A DNA stretch of 61,390 nt from CAYXPR01 sp964467255 (GTDB lineage: Bacteria; Pseudomonadota; Alphaproteobacteria; Rickettsiales; RGZB01). Shown here piece by piece: positions 1 through 8,636 of the stretch. Numbering within the stretch: the first letter of the stretch is position 1; each line of letters starts with the position of its first letter. A model generated the notes under the pieces. The model did no database searches. It worked only from the letters and a program-made list of their open reading frames with translations, and was not told the origin of the DNA. The DNA lies in assembly GCA_964467255.1 (NCBI GenBank), contig CAYXPR010000013.1:1-61390 (forward strand). The letters run 5' to 3'. The position numbers and the translations under genes are program-made.

Positions 1-1162
1 AATCTTCGGCATCAAAATCAGACAATAAATTATTTATCTGCTGGTCAACAAATTCCCTGTCTAATTGATCCCAGATTATCCCAGTATCATATATAAAATC
101 CCCACTATCACCGCCACCACTATCTGTCCCACCCCCATTTTGAGTGTTGCCCTCGCCAGGGTTTTCATCAGAGCTATATTTGGTGCTTTGTATTTCATTG
201 ATTTTATCCTCTACATTCTTCGCTAAAGCTCTTAGATCTGATTTTATATTATTTTCCTGGCTGGAGTAATAGTCACTCATATACACTGCACCCGTTAAAC
301 CTACAATTATTAGGCCGGGGGGGGTTGCCTCCAAACCAAGTGCTGCTAGTGTTAAAGCTGCGGCACCAGTTGCATTTAAATCAGCAAGCACAACCGATGA
401 CGTTTCAAGAGCAAAATTACCAACAGCGACAGCTGCTGCTTCAAATTTTGTGCCACTATCATTAATGACTTCTTTGATGTCTGCTATAACTTTTCCGCCC
501 GCCACAATGTACCCAAGTGCTTTGCCAACAGGTTGCAGTGACTCAAGACCCTTAAACTCTTGATAACCCTCCTTTGCTACAGTTCCCACTTTATTTAATA
601 CCGATGCCGTATAATCTAGGAAACTTTCTACAACTTCATTATTTGGACCACGATCAGACGGTCTAAAGACATTCAATTTCTCCGGTAACAATGAAAAATC
701 ATCTGATAATGTTAGATTATTATTTTTTAATGTTTCTAAATTATGCGCATCAAACGCCAATAACGTTTTCTGCCCCTCAAATTGTGAGAAATTTCCTGCA
801 TTCACTGCGTTAAATAATTCCGCCGCGCTGCCGCTATATTTCAGCTCATACCCATCGCCGAGGTCAGCAATCGCATAGCCGTTTTCCTCGCGCACTTGGC
901 TGGCAGAAAGCGTGTCGCCGAACGAGCCGCCCAGCAGCACCACGTTTTCCGCGCTGCCGTTGATGTCATCAATCACGAACGTTTTGGTGTTATACCCCGC
1001 CAGTTTATCCGCCGTAACATGATAGACCTTATAACTGCCCAGCAGTTCCGGCTCGGGCCTGTCCACCACGCCCGTTAAATGCTCGGTCAGCTTATCTGCC
1101 TCTACGTTCTTCACAATCACGCTTTTACCCGCGCCGATGTTCAGCACCGTATCATCACCCAC
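1..1162 (-). CDS. Partial large secreted/toxin-like protein, C-terminal part beyond the window edge
   Basis: An open frame on the minus strand runs from a stop at 1220-1222 to the left edge with no interruption. The first possible start is GTG at 1160-1162, but no Shine-Dalgarno precedes it, so the true 5' end may be missing. The first ~125 residues are Gly/Asp/Asn-rich (VLLGGSFGDTLSAS, IADLGDGYELKYSG), resembling RTX-type or other secreted beta-rich proteins. Then comes an Ala/Val/Leu-rich stretch that could form hydrophobic helices (GAAALTLAALGLEATPPGL), followed by a charged region and a Gly/Ser/Asp linker. Base composition changes inside the gene: roughly 780-1160 is host-like, while 1-780 is clearly AT-rich. 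I do not recognise the family. A mosaic polymorphic toxin or surface protein is an inference. Confidence 0.6.
   Translation of the reverse strand, partial: MGDDTVLNIGAGKSVIVKNVEADKLTEHLTGVVDRPEPELLGSYKVYHVTADKLAGYNTKTFVIDDINGSAENVVLLGGSFGDTLSASQVREENGYAIADLGDGYELKYSGSAAELFNAVNAGNFSQFEGQKTLLAFDAHNLETLKNNNLTLSDDFSLLPEKLNVFRPSDRGPNNEVVESFLDYTASVLNKVGTVAKEGYQEFKGLESLQPVGKALGYIVAGGKVIADIKEVINDSGTKFEAAAVAVGNFALETSSVVLADLNATGAAALTLAALGLEATPPGLIIVGLTGAVYMSDYYSSQENNIKSDLRALAKNVEDKINEIQSTKYSSDENPGEGNTQNGGGTDSGGGDSGDFIYDTGIIWDQLDREFVDQQINNLLSDFDAED
317..324. repeat. G8 homopolymer inside the partial toxin-like gene
   Basis: Eight consecutive G on the plus strand read as Pro codons on the minus strand (Ala-Thr-Pro-Pro-Gly). 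In a surface or toxin gene such a tract can change length by slippage and act as an on/off switch. That is only a possibility here. The frame is intact as written. Confidence 0.5.
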
Positions 1163-1256
1163 CTGCTGAATGCCAACTTTTGATTTAACACTTGTGATTT
1201 GTCCGCCGATTTTACATAGTCAGCGGGAACAATAACTAAAGACCATATACAAAATC

Positions 1257-2162
1257 GTGACCCGCATCCCCTCTACCCTACTCGCACGGCTTGATACACT
1301 GGCCGGTGTGAAGCCACCGAATGTTTCCTTTGAGTTCTTCCCGCCGAAATCGGCCGAGATGGAGGATAAATTGTGGCACACGGTGAAAATGCTGGAGCCT
1401 TTGGCACCGGACTTCGTTTCCGTGACCTATGGCGCAGGCGGCAGCACGCGTGAGCGCACCCACCATACGGTAAAACGCATCCTCGCTGAAACCAAGCTAA
1501 CCCCCGCCGCTCACCTCACCTGCGTGGCCGCCACACGGGCGGAGATTGACGATGTCGCCAAAGCTTACTGGGAAAGCGGCATCAAACATATTGTGGCATT
1601 GCGCGGTGATATGCCCGCCGGCACCACAGGCGCCTATGTGCCTCACCCCGGCGGTTATGCCTACGCCGAAGATTTGGTGAAGGGCCTAAAGAAAATCGCG
1701 AAGTTTGATATCAGCGTGGCGTGCTACCCCGAAACGCACCCAGAAGCCAAAAGCCCCGAAGCCGACCTTGAGTGTTTGCAGCGCAAGCTGGATGCAGGGG
1801 CAGACCGCGCCATTTCGCAATATTTCTTCAACGTGGATGTGTTTTTAAAGTTTCTCGATAGGGCGCATAAAAAAGGCATCACCGCCCCGGTTATTCCCGG
1901 CATCGTGCCCGTGGGCAGTTATTCGCAGGTGGTGCGCTTCAGCAAAATGTGCGGCGCCAGCGTGCCCGACTGGGTGAAAAACCTGCTCGAGCCCGTGGAA
2001 AAAACCCCTGAGCTGCACAAGCTGACCGCCGCCGTGATTGCTTCAGAACAATGCCGCCTGCTGATGGCGCAAGGCATCACACGCTTCCATTTTTACACAC
2101 TGAACCATGCTGACTTAACGGCAGCAGTGTGCCACTTGCTGAACATCAGACCCAAACAATAG
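1257..2162 (+). CDS. metF: Methylenetetrahydrofolate reductase
   Basis: This cytosolic flavoenzyme reduces 5,10-methylene-THF to 5-methyl-THF and so supplies the methyl group for methionine synthesis. The 301-residue protein has the normal bacterial length. It carries the N-terminal FEFFPPKS motif (residues ~25-32), the VTYGAGGS segment, the HLTC strand and the ALRGD loop of the FAD-binding TIM barrel. The start is GTG at 1257. An in-frame TAA at 1233-1235 and the lack of any ATG between leave no better choice, yet no clear ribosome-binding site is visible. The gene abuts the truncated-looking minus-strand gene on its left, so its native promoter may have been replaced. An AIM24-family gene follows 9 nt downstream, suggesting co-transcription. 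Confidence 0.93.
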   Translation: MTRIPSTLLARLDTLAGVKPPNVSFEFFPPKSAEMEDKLWHTVKMLEPLAPDFVSVTYGAGGSTRERTHHTVKRILAETKLTPAAHLTCVAATRAEIDDVAKAYWESGIKHIVALRGDMPAGTTGAYVPHPGGYAYAEDLVKGLKKIAKFDISVACYPETHPEAKSPEADLECLQRKLDAGADRAISQYFFNVDVFLKFLDRAHKKGITAPVIPGIVPVGSYSQVVRFSKMCGASVPDWVKNLLEPVEKTPELHKLTAAVIASEQCRLLMAQGITRFHFYTLNHADLTAAVCHLLNIRPKQ

Positions 2163-2171
2163 GAGCATTTC

Positions 2172-2921
2172 ATGGCCCGCACCTCGCACGAAGTTGATTA
2201 CAAAATTCAAGGCGCGGAAATGCAGTTTGTCGAGATTGCGCTCGACCCCGGCGAAACTATTTTCGCCGAAGCAGGCTCCATGCTGTATATGGACCAAGGC
2301 ATTCAAATGGCCACGCATCTGGGTGATAAAAGTGAAAAGCATTCCGGCGTGATGGGCACCATCATGGGCATGGGCAAACGTGCCTTCACCGGTGAAAATA
2401 TGTGGATGACACACTTCACCAACAGCGGCAAAGGCAAGTTGCGTGTAGCGTTCGCAGCGCCTTACCCTGGCAGCATCATTCCTGTGGACTTAAGCCAGTG
2501 CGGCGGCAAGCTGATGGCACAGAAAGGCGCCTTCTTGTGCGCGGCACGCGGCACTTCCTTAAGCCTCGCTTTCACCAAAAAATTCTCGGCAGGCTTATTT
2601 GGTGGCGAAGGCTTTATCCTGCAAAAGCTGGAAGGCGATGGGCTGGTGTTCGTGCATGCCGGTGGCAAAGTGGTGGAAACCACCCTCTCGGCTGGGCAAA
2701 CACTTTATATAGAAACCGGCGCACTGGTGGCGCTTGAACAAACCGTTGCCTATGAGATTGAAGTGATTAAAGGCATTAAAAGCATGCTGTTTGGCGGCGA
2801 AGGCCTGTTTTTAACCAAACTGACCGGCCCCGGCCGCGTGTGGATGCAGTCCTTCCAATATGGCCGCTTCATCGGCTCGGTGGCGTATACCGTGGCGGAA
2901 ATGTTCAAAACCAAAAGATAA
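2172..2921 (+). CDS. AIM24 / TIGR00266-family protein
   Basis: The 249-residue protein matches the AIM24-like family, whose beta-rich fold contains repeated Gly-rich strands. Visible marks are the opening DYKIQGAEMQFVEIALDPGE, the AEAGSMLYM segment, a GEGFILQKLEGDG strand near the middle and its repeat GEGLFLTKLTGPG near the C-terminus. Family members are found widely in bacteria, and a mitochondrial relative shapes the inner membrane. The bacterial biochemical role is not settled. No signal peptide or membrane segment is present. The ATG has a good GGAG-type ribosome site (tagGAGcatttc). It probably shares a transcript with metF, but no functional tie is evident. Confidence 0.85.
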   Translation: MARTSHEVDYKIQGAEMQFVEIALDPGETIFAEAGSMLYMDQGIQMATHLGDKSEKHSGVMGTIMGMGKRAFTGENMWMTHFTNSGKGKLRVAFAAPYPGSIIPVDLSQCGGKLMAQKGAFLCAARGTSLSLAFTKKFSAGLFGGEGFILQKLEGDGLVFVHAGGKVVETTLSAGQTLYIETGALVALEQTVAYEIEVIKGIKSMLFGGEGLFLTKLTGPGRVWMQSFQYGRFIGSVAYTVAEMFKTKR

Positions 2922-2924
2922 CCC

Positions 2925-2953
2925 TTGATTCTGGCACAGGATTGCCCTATAAA
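2925..2953 (+). promoter_or_regulatory. Sigma-70-type promoter for the rimP-nusA-infB operon
   Basis: TTGATT at 2925-2930, a 17-nt spacer and TATAAA at 2948-2953 form a near-consensus housekeeping promoter just after the AIM24 stop codon. Transcription would start near 2960, giving a leader of about 60 nt in front of rimP. The call rests on motif and position only. Confidence 0.6.
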
Positions 2954-2962
2954 ACGGTCTGC

Positions 2963-2990
2963 AAAGGTGAGCCGAAAGGCTCGCCTTTTT
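2963..2990 (+). terminator. Hairpin plus U-run in the rimP leader (terminator or attenuator)
   Basis: An 11-bp stem pairs AAAGGTGAGCC (2963-2973) with GGCTCGCCTTT (2978-2988) around a GAAA tetraloop, and continues into a T-run. It has the form of an intrinsic terminator. Because the putative promoter at 2925-2953 lies upstream, the hairpin would also form at the very 5' end of the rimP-nusA transcript. It may therefore attenuate that operon as well as end read-through from the upstream gene. Confidence 0.65.
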
Positions 2991-3022
2991 GTTTGCCTTA
3001 AAATTTTTTTGGTTGAAAAACA

Positions 3023-3544
3023 ATGGCTTACACGCCTTTGGAAGAAAAAATTGAAGCGATTATCCGCCCCTCTATTGAAGGGATGGGGTTTACGCTGGTG
3101 CGCGTCCGCCTGAGTGAAAGCGTTAGCAAGCACCCCAAAACACTGCAAATCATGGCTGAACGCACGAGCGATGGCAGCATGGTGGTGGATGATTGCGCGG
3201 AAATAAGCCGCACGATTTCTGCCCTGCTGGATGTAGAAGACCCCATCAGCGGTGAATATAACCTTGAAGTCAGTTCACCGGGCATGGACAGGCCGCTCGT
3301 GAAACTGGCTGATTTTGACAAATACAAAGGATACGCCATTAAGCTTTCAACCACCGATGCCGTGGATGACCGCCGGAAATTTAAGGGCAAACTGGAAGGT
3401 GTGGATGGTGATGACATCCTTCTGGCACTTACGGATGGCAGCAATAAAACCTGCCGCATTCCGTATGCATTGGTGCATTCATCCAAACTCGTCATCACCG
3501 ATGAAATGATTAAAGCTGCCACAAGAAAATCGGCGGCGAACTAG
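3023..3544 (+). CDS. rimP: Ribosome maturation factor RimP
   Basis: RimP assists late assembly of the 30S subunit. The 173-residue product shows the family hallmarks: an N-terminal alpha/beta domain with GMGFTLVRVRL, the central CAEISRTISALLDVEDPISGEYNLEVSSPGMDRPL region (conserved VSSPG.DRPL motif, ~residues 86-95), and a C-terminal SH3-like domain with the R.FKGKL strand. The ATG at 3023 is preceded by an A/T-rich stretch without a clear Shine-Dalgarno. As first gene of the operon it follows the promoter/hairpin leader at 2925-2990, and nusA begins 50 nt downstream. Confidence 0.95.
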   Translation: MAYTPLEEKIEAIIRPSIEGMGFTLVRVRLSESVSKHPKTLQIMAERTSDGSMVVDDCAEISRTISALLDVEDPISGEYNLEVSSPGMDRPLVKLADFDKYKGYAIKLSTTDAVDDRRKFKGKLEGVDGDDILLALTDGSNKTCRIPYALVHSSKLVITDEMIKAATRKSAAN

Positions 3545-3594
3545 TTACTACAAGAATATTTATTTTAACTTTTGACTTTAACACAGAGGAAATT

Positions 3595-5115
3595 ATGTCA
3601 GTCAATTTTGCCATTACAGGAAATACGGAAATCCTTCAGGTCGCTGATGCTGTCGCACGTGAAAAAGGCATTCCGCGTGATGCCGTGATTGAAGCCATGG
3701 AACAGGCCATCCAGATTGTAGGCCGCCGCAAATATGGCCACGAGCAACACATCGTGGCGAATATCGACCGCAAAACGGGCGGTATTAGCATGTTCCGCGA
3801 ACGCGAAGTAAAAGAAGCCGTGGAAAATCCGGATACGGAAATCTCCCTGAAAGACGCGCAGGAAAGCAAAGCCGACGCCGCGCTGGGTGACAAAGTAACC
3901 GAAGCCCTTCCCCCGATTGAATTCGGCCGCGTGATTGCGCAAACGGCAAAACAAATCATTATCCAGAAAGTGCGTGACGCTGAACGCGACAAGCAATTCG
4001 AGGACTTCAAAGACCGTGCCGGTCAGATTGTTTCCGGCGTGGTGAAGCGCATCGAATATGGTAACGTGATTGTGGATTTAGGCCGCACCGAAACGGTGAT
4101 GCGCCGCGAGAACATGATTCCGCGTGAAGCATTCCGCGTGAATGACCGCATCCGTGCATATATTGAAGATGTGCGCCGCGAAGCAAAAGGCTCGCAAATT
4201 ATTCTTTCCCGCACGCACCCGAACTTCCTTGCAGCCTTGTTTGCACAGGAAGTACCGGAAATCTATGACGGCATCATCACGGTGAAAGCCGTTGCCCGCG
4301 ACCCCGGCAGCCGCGCAAAAATCGCCGTGGCTTCCAGCGACTCCTCCATCGACCCAGTGGGTTCATGCGTGGGCTTACGCGGTTCACGCGTGCAGGCAGT
4401 GGTGGCTGAATTGCAGGGTGAAAAAATCGACATTATCCCGTGGACGGGCGATACGGCCAGCTTCGTGGTGCACGCACTTGCACCAGCTGAAGTGGCAAAA
4501 ATCGTGATCGACGAAGACAATCACCGCATCGAAGTGGTGGTGCCGGATACACAGCTGAGCCTGGCGATTGGTCGCCGCGGTCAGAACGTGCGCCTTGCTT
4601 CGCAGCTGGTGGGCTGGAACATCGACGTGCTGACGGAAGACGAAGAGTCTAAACGCCGCACGGAAGAATTCAACTCCATCTCGAAGCTGTTCATTGAAGC
4701 GCTGAACGTGGAAGACGTGATTGCTCACCTGCTGGTAACGGAAGGCTTCCGCAAAGTGGAAGATGTGGCGTTCGTGCCAGTAGATGAACTGGGTTCCATC
4801 GAAGGCTTCGATGAAAATATTGCCCGCGCTCTTAGCGAGCGCGCCAATGCATGGCTCGAAGAACAGAAACAAGCCATGACCAAAAAAGCAAAAGAGCTTG
4901 GCGTAACTGATGAATTGAGCACCGCGCTGACAGCCTTTACGGCAGAACAGATTGTGAAGCTGGCAGAAAGCGGCATCAAAACGCTGGATGATTTGGCCGA
5001 CCTGTCACGCGATGAGTTCACGGAAATCCTTCCGAAGTCTGGCAAGACGGATGAAGAGATTGATGCACTCATCATGGAAGCCAGAAAGCACTGGTTTGAA
5101 GGCGAAGGCAAGTAA
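3595..5115 (+). CDS. nusA: Transcription termination/antitermination factor NusA
   Basis: NusA binds RNA polymerase and nascent RNA and modulates pausing, termination and antitermination. The 506-residue protein follows the proteobacterial plan: an N-terminal polymerase-binding domain (1-~125), an S1 domain (~135-200, GVVKRIEYGNVIVDLGR), two KH domains (~205-345, including VGLRGSRVQAVVAELQGEKIDI and IGRRGQNVRLASQL), and C-terminal helix-hairpin-helix acidic repeats. The ribosome site GAGGAAAT lies directly before the ATG. In related bacteria NusA can regulate its own operon, which makes the leader hairpin upstream of rimP of interest. Confidence 0.97.
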   Translation: MSVNFAITGNTEILQVADAVAREKGIPRDAVIEAMEQAIQIVGRRKYGHEQHIVANIDRKTGGISMFREREVKEAVENPDTEISLKDAQESKADAALGDKVTEALPPIEFGRVIAQTAKQIIIQKVRDAERDKQFEDFKDRAGQIVSGVVKRIEYGNVIVDLGRTETVMRRENMIPREAFRVNDRIRAYIEDVRREAKGSQIILSRTHPNFLAALFAQEVPEIYDGIITVKAVARDPGSRAKIAVASSDSSIDPVGSCVGLRGSRVQAVVAELQGEKIDIIPWTGDTASFVVHALAPAEVAKIVIDEDNHRIEVVVPDTQLSLAIGRRGQNVRLASQLVGWNIDVLTEDEESKRRTEEFNSISKLFIEALNVEDVIAHLLVTEGFRKVEDVAFVPVDELGSIEGFDENIARALSERANAWLEEQKQAMTKKAKELGVTDELSTALTAFTAEQIVKLAESGIKTLDDLADLSRDEFTEILPKSGKTDEEIDALIMEARKHWFEGEGK

Positions 5116-5151
5116 GCCTTACTCCTTTAATCCGCTGATCGGTTCAAAGCC

Positions 5152-5739
5152 ATGAAAACAGCACTCCGGCAGTCCATGCTAACAGGCAGAGAACTGCCGG
5201 AGTGCGAGCTTATCCGGCTGGTGCTGAGCCCTGATGGTCAACTGATTGCTGACCTTAATGCCGAGCTGGAAGGCACAGACGCGTGGGTGGAATGCCAGCG
5301 CAGCGTGTTGGAAGAAAGCGTTAGAAACGGCACGATTGCCAAATATTTCGGGGTTGAAAAAAGCGTTACAGAAACCATTCCTAATCAGGTGGAGCGGGCG
5401 CTGCGCAAAAAAGCCCTGAATTTCCTTGGCATTACGAAGCGTGACGGCAGTTTAATCAGTGGTTTTGCCAAAGTAACGGGGGCACTAAACGGTGGCAAAG
5501 CCTGCCTGCTGCTGATTGCAAAAGGCGAGCCCTACGAAGGAAAAGACGATATCACACGCCTCGCAGATGGTGTGCAAATAGTGGACTGTTTTTCCTTGAA
5601 AGAGTTGCAATCCGCGCTTTCTAGTGGTAATGCAGTGCACGTTGTGCTGAAGGGCAAGGCAGTAGCCGACCGGTGCATTGAAGAAATTACCCGGCTATTA
5701 CATTATGAAGAGAGATTCAAACTTGATGACCAAAGATAA
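5152..5739 (+). CDS. ylxR: YlxR-type RNA-binding protein with C-terminal L7Ae-like domain
   Basis: The 195-residue protein combines an N-terminal YlxR/DUF448 domain (~1-75: a degenerate Cys-less version of the RKC..TG start, ELIRLVLSPDG, then AWVECQRS) with a C-terminal L7Ae/L30e-like RNA-binding domain (~85-185: ALNFLGITKRDGSLISGF, ACLLLIAKG). This two-domain form between nusA and infB is usual in Alphaproteobacteria. YlxR homologues have been tied to RNA binding and to RNase P or transcription modulation in some bacteria. The role here is inferred. The 3' end overlaps the chosen infB start by 14 nt, pointing to translational coupling. Confidence 0.88.
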   Translation: MKTALRQSMLTGRELPECELIRLVLSPDGQLIADLNAELEGTDAWVECQRSVLEESVRNGTIAKYFGVEKSVTETIPNQVERALRKKALNFLGITKRDGSLISGFAKVTGALNGGKACLLLIAKGEPYEGKDDITRLADGVQIVDCFSLKELQSALSSGNAVHVVLKGKAVADRCIEEITRLLHYEERFKLDDQR

Positions 5740-8215
5740 CACCAAAGACACTGAGCTGACGCTTTCAAAATCAACGAAATTGTCGCTCACCAAAACGGTG
5801 GAAGGCACAAGTGTTCACCAAAGTTCGCATGGTCGTTCCAAAACCATTCGCGTGGAAGTGCGCCGCACGCGCACGTTTTCGCCCGATAAATCTGGCACGC
5901 TGGTGGAAGAACGCGGCGATGGCAGCACGGCACAGCAGGCTGGCATGCAAGACATGGGCGGGCTTTCAAACGCCGAGCGCGAGGCACGTCTGAAGGCGCT
6001 TGCTTCGGCCAAAACCGGTGATGAAAAATCCATCCTCGAATCGCAACCGATTATCCGCACCCCGCGCAAGAGCGATGAAGAGAAACGCGTTGTTAAGCCG
6101 AAAAAAGAAGCGGCAAAGGCTGATGTAAAGCCTGATATTTCTGCCGTAGAAGCAAAACTCGCCGCCACCGCTAAAGAAGGCCGTGGTGAACGTGGCGACA
6201 GGCATGAACGCCTTGTGCTGCCGGATGCTGCGCCGCATGGCCGCAAGCTGACGGAAGAAGAAGAAGCCGCTGCTGCCGCACGCAATAAAGTGCGCCGCGA
6301 TGAAAGCCGCCGCACACGCAAATTAACACTCTCCTCTGCACTCGGTAGTGAAGATGGCGAAATGCCGCGTACGCGCAGCATGGCTGCGGAACGCCGCGCC
6401 CGCGAAAAAGCACGTCGCGCTGCTTTGGGTCTTAGCCCGAACGAGCCAGCGGAAAAGAAAATCCGTGAAGTGATTATCCCCGAAGTGATTCAGGTGCAAG
6501 AACTTGCTAACCGCATGGCCGTGCGCGGTGTAGACGTGGTGAAAGAACTGATGAAGCTTGGCATTATGGCCACAGTGAACCAGAACGTGGATGCCGACAC
6601 GGCAGAACTGCTGGTGGGCACGTTTGGCCACAAAACCAAACGCGTGACCGAAGCTGACGTTGAAAATGTGATTATAAGCGGCGTGGGTGATACGGAAGAA
6701 ACACTGACCGCCCGCCCTCCGGTGGTAACGATTATGGGTCACGTCGACCATGGTAAAACGTCATTGCTTGATGCTATCCGCCAAGAAGATGTGGCGGCAG
6801 GTGAAGCCGGCGGTATTACGCAGCATATCGGCGCGTATCAGATTGAAACGAAGGCCGGCAACAAAATCACCTTCCTTGATACACCGGGTCACGAAGCCTT
6901 CACCGCCATGCGTTCACGCGGCGCGAAAGTAACCGACATTGTGGTGCTGGTGGTTGCTGCTGACGACGGTATCATGCCACAAACAGTGGAAGCGATTAAC
7001 CACGCGAAGGCCGCGCAGGTGCCGATTATCGTTGCGATTAACAAAATTGATAAGCCGGGTGCCAACCCACGCAAAGTGATGGAAGCACTGCTTTCACACG
7101 AGCTGGTGGTGGAAGACATGGGCGGCGAAACGATTTGTGTAGAAGTTTCCGCCAAAAATAAAACGAATCTCGACAAGCTGGAAGAAGCTATTCTGCTGCA
7201 GGCTGAAATTCTGGAACTGAAAGCCAACATCCAGCGTAAGGCGACGGGTGCAGTGGTGGAATCGAAAATCGATAAAGGTCGCGGTATCGTGGCGACGCTG
7301 CTGGTGCAGAAGGGTACGCTGAAAGTGGGTGATATTCTCGTTGCCGGTATCGGCGATGGCAGGGTGCGCGCACTGTATAACGACAAAGGCCAGTCCATTC
7401 AAAGCGCTGGGCCTTCCATGCCGGTGGAAGTGCTGGGCCTCACGCAAGTTCCGGCGGCAGGTGATTCCTTCGACGTGGTCGACACCGAAAAACAAGCACG
7501 TGAAATTGCTGAGTACCGTATTAAGCGCGAAAAAGATTTGCGTGTGGTGGCTGAAAAAGTAACGCTCGAACAAATGTTCAAAGCAGCGGGTACGACAGCA
7601 ACAAAAGAACTCGCTGTTATTATTAAAGCAGACGTACAGGGTTCCGCCGAAGCGATTGTTGGCAGCTTGCTGAAGCTTTCCACCGATGAGGTGAAGGTAA
7701 AAGTAATTCACTCTGCAGTGGGCGGTATCACGGAATCTGACGTGACACTGGCGCAAACGATTGGTGCCATTATCATCGGCTTTAACGTGCGCGCCAACGT
7801 GCAGGCCAAAGAACATGCGAGCCGCGAGAAGGTGGAAATCCGCTACTATTCCATCATCTATAACTTGGTCGATGATGTGAAAAAAGCCCTCTCCGGCCTG
7901 CTTGAGCCTGAGTCACGCGAAGAATATCTCGGCACAGCTGTTATGCAGCAAGTGTTCAAGGTTACCAAAGTCGGTAAGGTTGCCGGTTGCGTGGTGCGCC
8001 AAGGCGTTATTAAACGCGGTGCGGGCGTACGCCTGATTCGCGACGACGTGGTGATTCACGAAGGCAAGCTGAAAACGCTGAAGCGCTTTAAAGACGATGT
8101 CTCCGAAGTGAAAGAAGGCTTCGAGTGCGGTATGGCGTTTGAAAATTATGACGACATCAAAGAAGGCGACATGGTCGAGGCCTTTGAGGTTGTTCAGCAC
8201 CAGCGTACGCTGTAA
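5726..8215 (+). CDS. infB: Translation initiation factor IF-2
   Basis: IF-2 is the GTPase that places initiator tRNA on the 30S subunit and promotes subunit joining. The order of parts is a charged, low-complexity N-terminal region with the alphaproteobacterial HGRSKTIRVEVRRTR motif, an IF2_N domain (~255-305), the G domain with GHVDHGKT from residue 338, DTPGHE and NKID, then domains II, III and IV. I chose ATG at 5726 (829 residues) because its N-terminus matches the usual alphaproteobacterial start. In-frame ATG at 5705 and TTG at 5678 also exist inside ylxR, so alternative initiation is possible. Confidence 0.96.
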   Translation: MTKDNTKDTELTLSKSTKLSLTKTVEGTSVHQSSHGRSKTIRVEVRRTRTFSPDKSGTLVEERGDGSTAQQAGMQDMGGLSNAEREARLKALASAKTGDEKSILESQPIIRTPRKSDEEKRVVKPKKEAAKADVKPDISAVEAKLAATAKEGRGERGDRHERLVLPDAAPHGRKLTEEEEAAAAARNKVRRDESRRTRKLTLSSALGSEDGEMPRTRSMAAERRAREKARRAALGLSPNEPAEKKIREVIIPEVIQVQELANRMAVRGVDVVKELMKLGIMATVNQNVDADTAELLVGTFGHKTKRVTEADVENVIISGVGDTEETLTARPPVVTIMGHVDHGKTSLLDAIRQEDVAAGEAGGITQHIGAYQIETKAGNKITFLDTPGHEAFTAMRSRGAKVTDIVVLVVAADDGIMPQTVEAINHAKAAQVPIIVAINKIDKPGANPRKVMEALLSHELVVEDMGGETICVEVSAKNKTNLDKLEEAILLQAEILELKANIQRKATGAVVESKIDKGRGIVATLLVQKGTLKVGDILVAGIGDGRVRALYNDKGQSIQSAGPSMPVEVLGLTQVPAAGDSFDVVDTEKQAREIAEYRIKREKDLRVVAEKVTLEQMFKAAGTTATKELAVIIKADVQGSAEAIVGSLLKLSTDEVKVKVIHSAVGGITESDVTLAQTIGAIIIGFNVRANVQAKEHASREKVEIRYYSIIYNLVDDVKKALSGLLEPESREEYLGTAVMQQVFKVTKVGKVAGCVVRQGVIKRGAGVRLIRDDVVIHEGKLKTLKRFKDDVSEVKEGFECGMAFENYDDIKEGDMVEAFEVVQHQRTL

Positions 8216-8240
8216 CATCTAGTTCAGTCACGGAGTCCGC

Positions 8241-8636
8241 ATGGGCAAGCAGCACGGCAGAGCGCCATCACAAAGACAATTAAAAGTAGGTGAGCTTATT
8301 CGCCACGCGCTCTCGGATATTTTCCTGCGCGGCGATTTTTATGGCAAGGGCATGGAAACGCTTTCGGTCACGATTTCCGAAGTGCGCGTAAGCCCTGACC
8401 TCAGGAACGCCACAGTGTTCTTCATGCCGCTCGCAGGCAAAGATAAAGAAAAAGTCGTGCAGCAGATGAATGACGCCTCGCCGTTCCTGCGCAGCGAAGT
8501 GACCCGCCGCATTGATTTGCGCTTTTCACCCGCGCTCTATTTCAAGCTGGATGAATCCTATGAAACCGCGCTGAAGATGGAGCTTCTCCTCAACAGCCCG
8601 AAGGTCGCAAAAGATTTAAAGTCCGACGATGAATAG
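8241..8636 (+). CDS. rbfA: 30S ribosome-binding factor RbfA
   Basis: RbfA is a KH-fold protein that binds the pre-30S particle and helps mature the 16S rRNA 5' end. It matters most in the cold. The 131-residue product shows the family pattern: QRQLKVGELIRHALSDIF at the start, the VTISEVRVSPDLRNATVFFMPL core and RSEVTRRIDLRFSPALYFKLDESYE near the end. It starts 25 nt after infB, and its last 8 nt overlap truB, so rbfA and truB are very likely translationally coupled. Confidence 0.96.
   Translation: MGKQHGRAPSQRQLKVGELIRHALSDIFLRGDFYGKGMETLSVTISEVRVSPDLRNATVFFMPLAGKDKEKVVQQMNDASPFLRSEVTRRIDLRFSPALYFKLDESYETALKMELLLNSPKVAKDLKSDDE

Noticed and set aside
896..1078. 60-residue plus-strand open frame
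   Set aside because: It is the complement of the partial minus-strand gene. It has no ribosome site and no recognisable protein.
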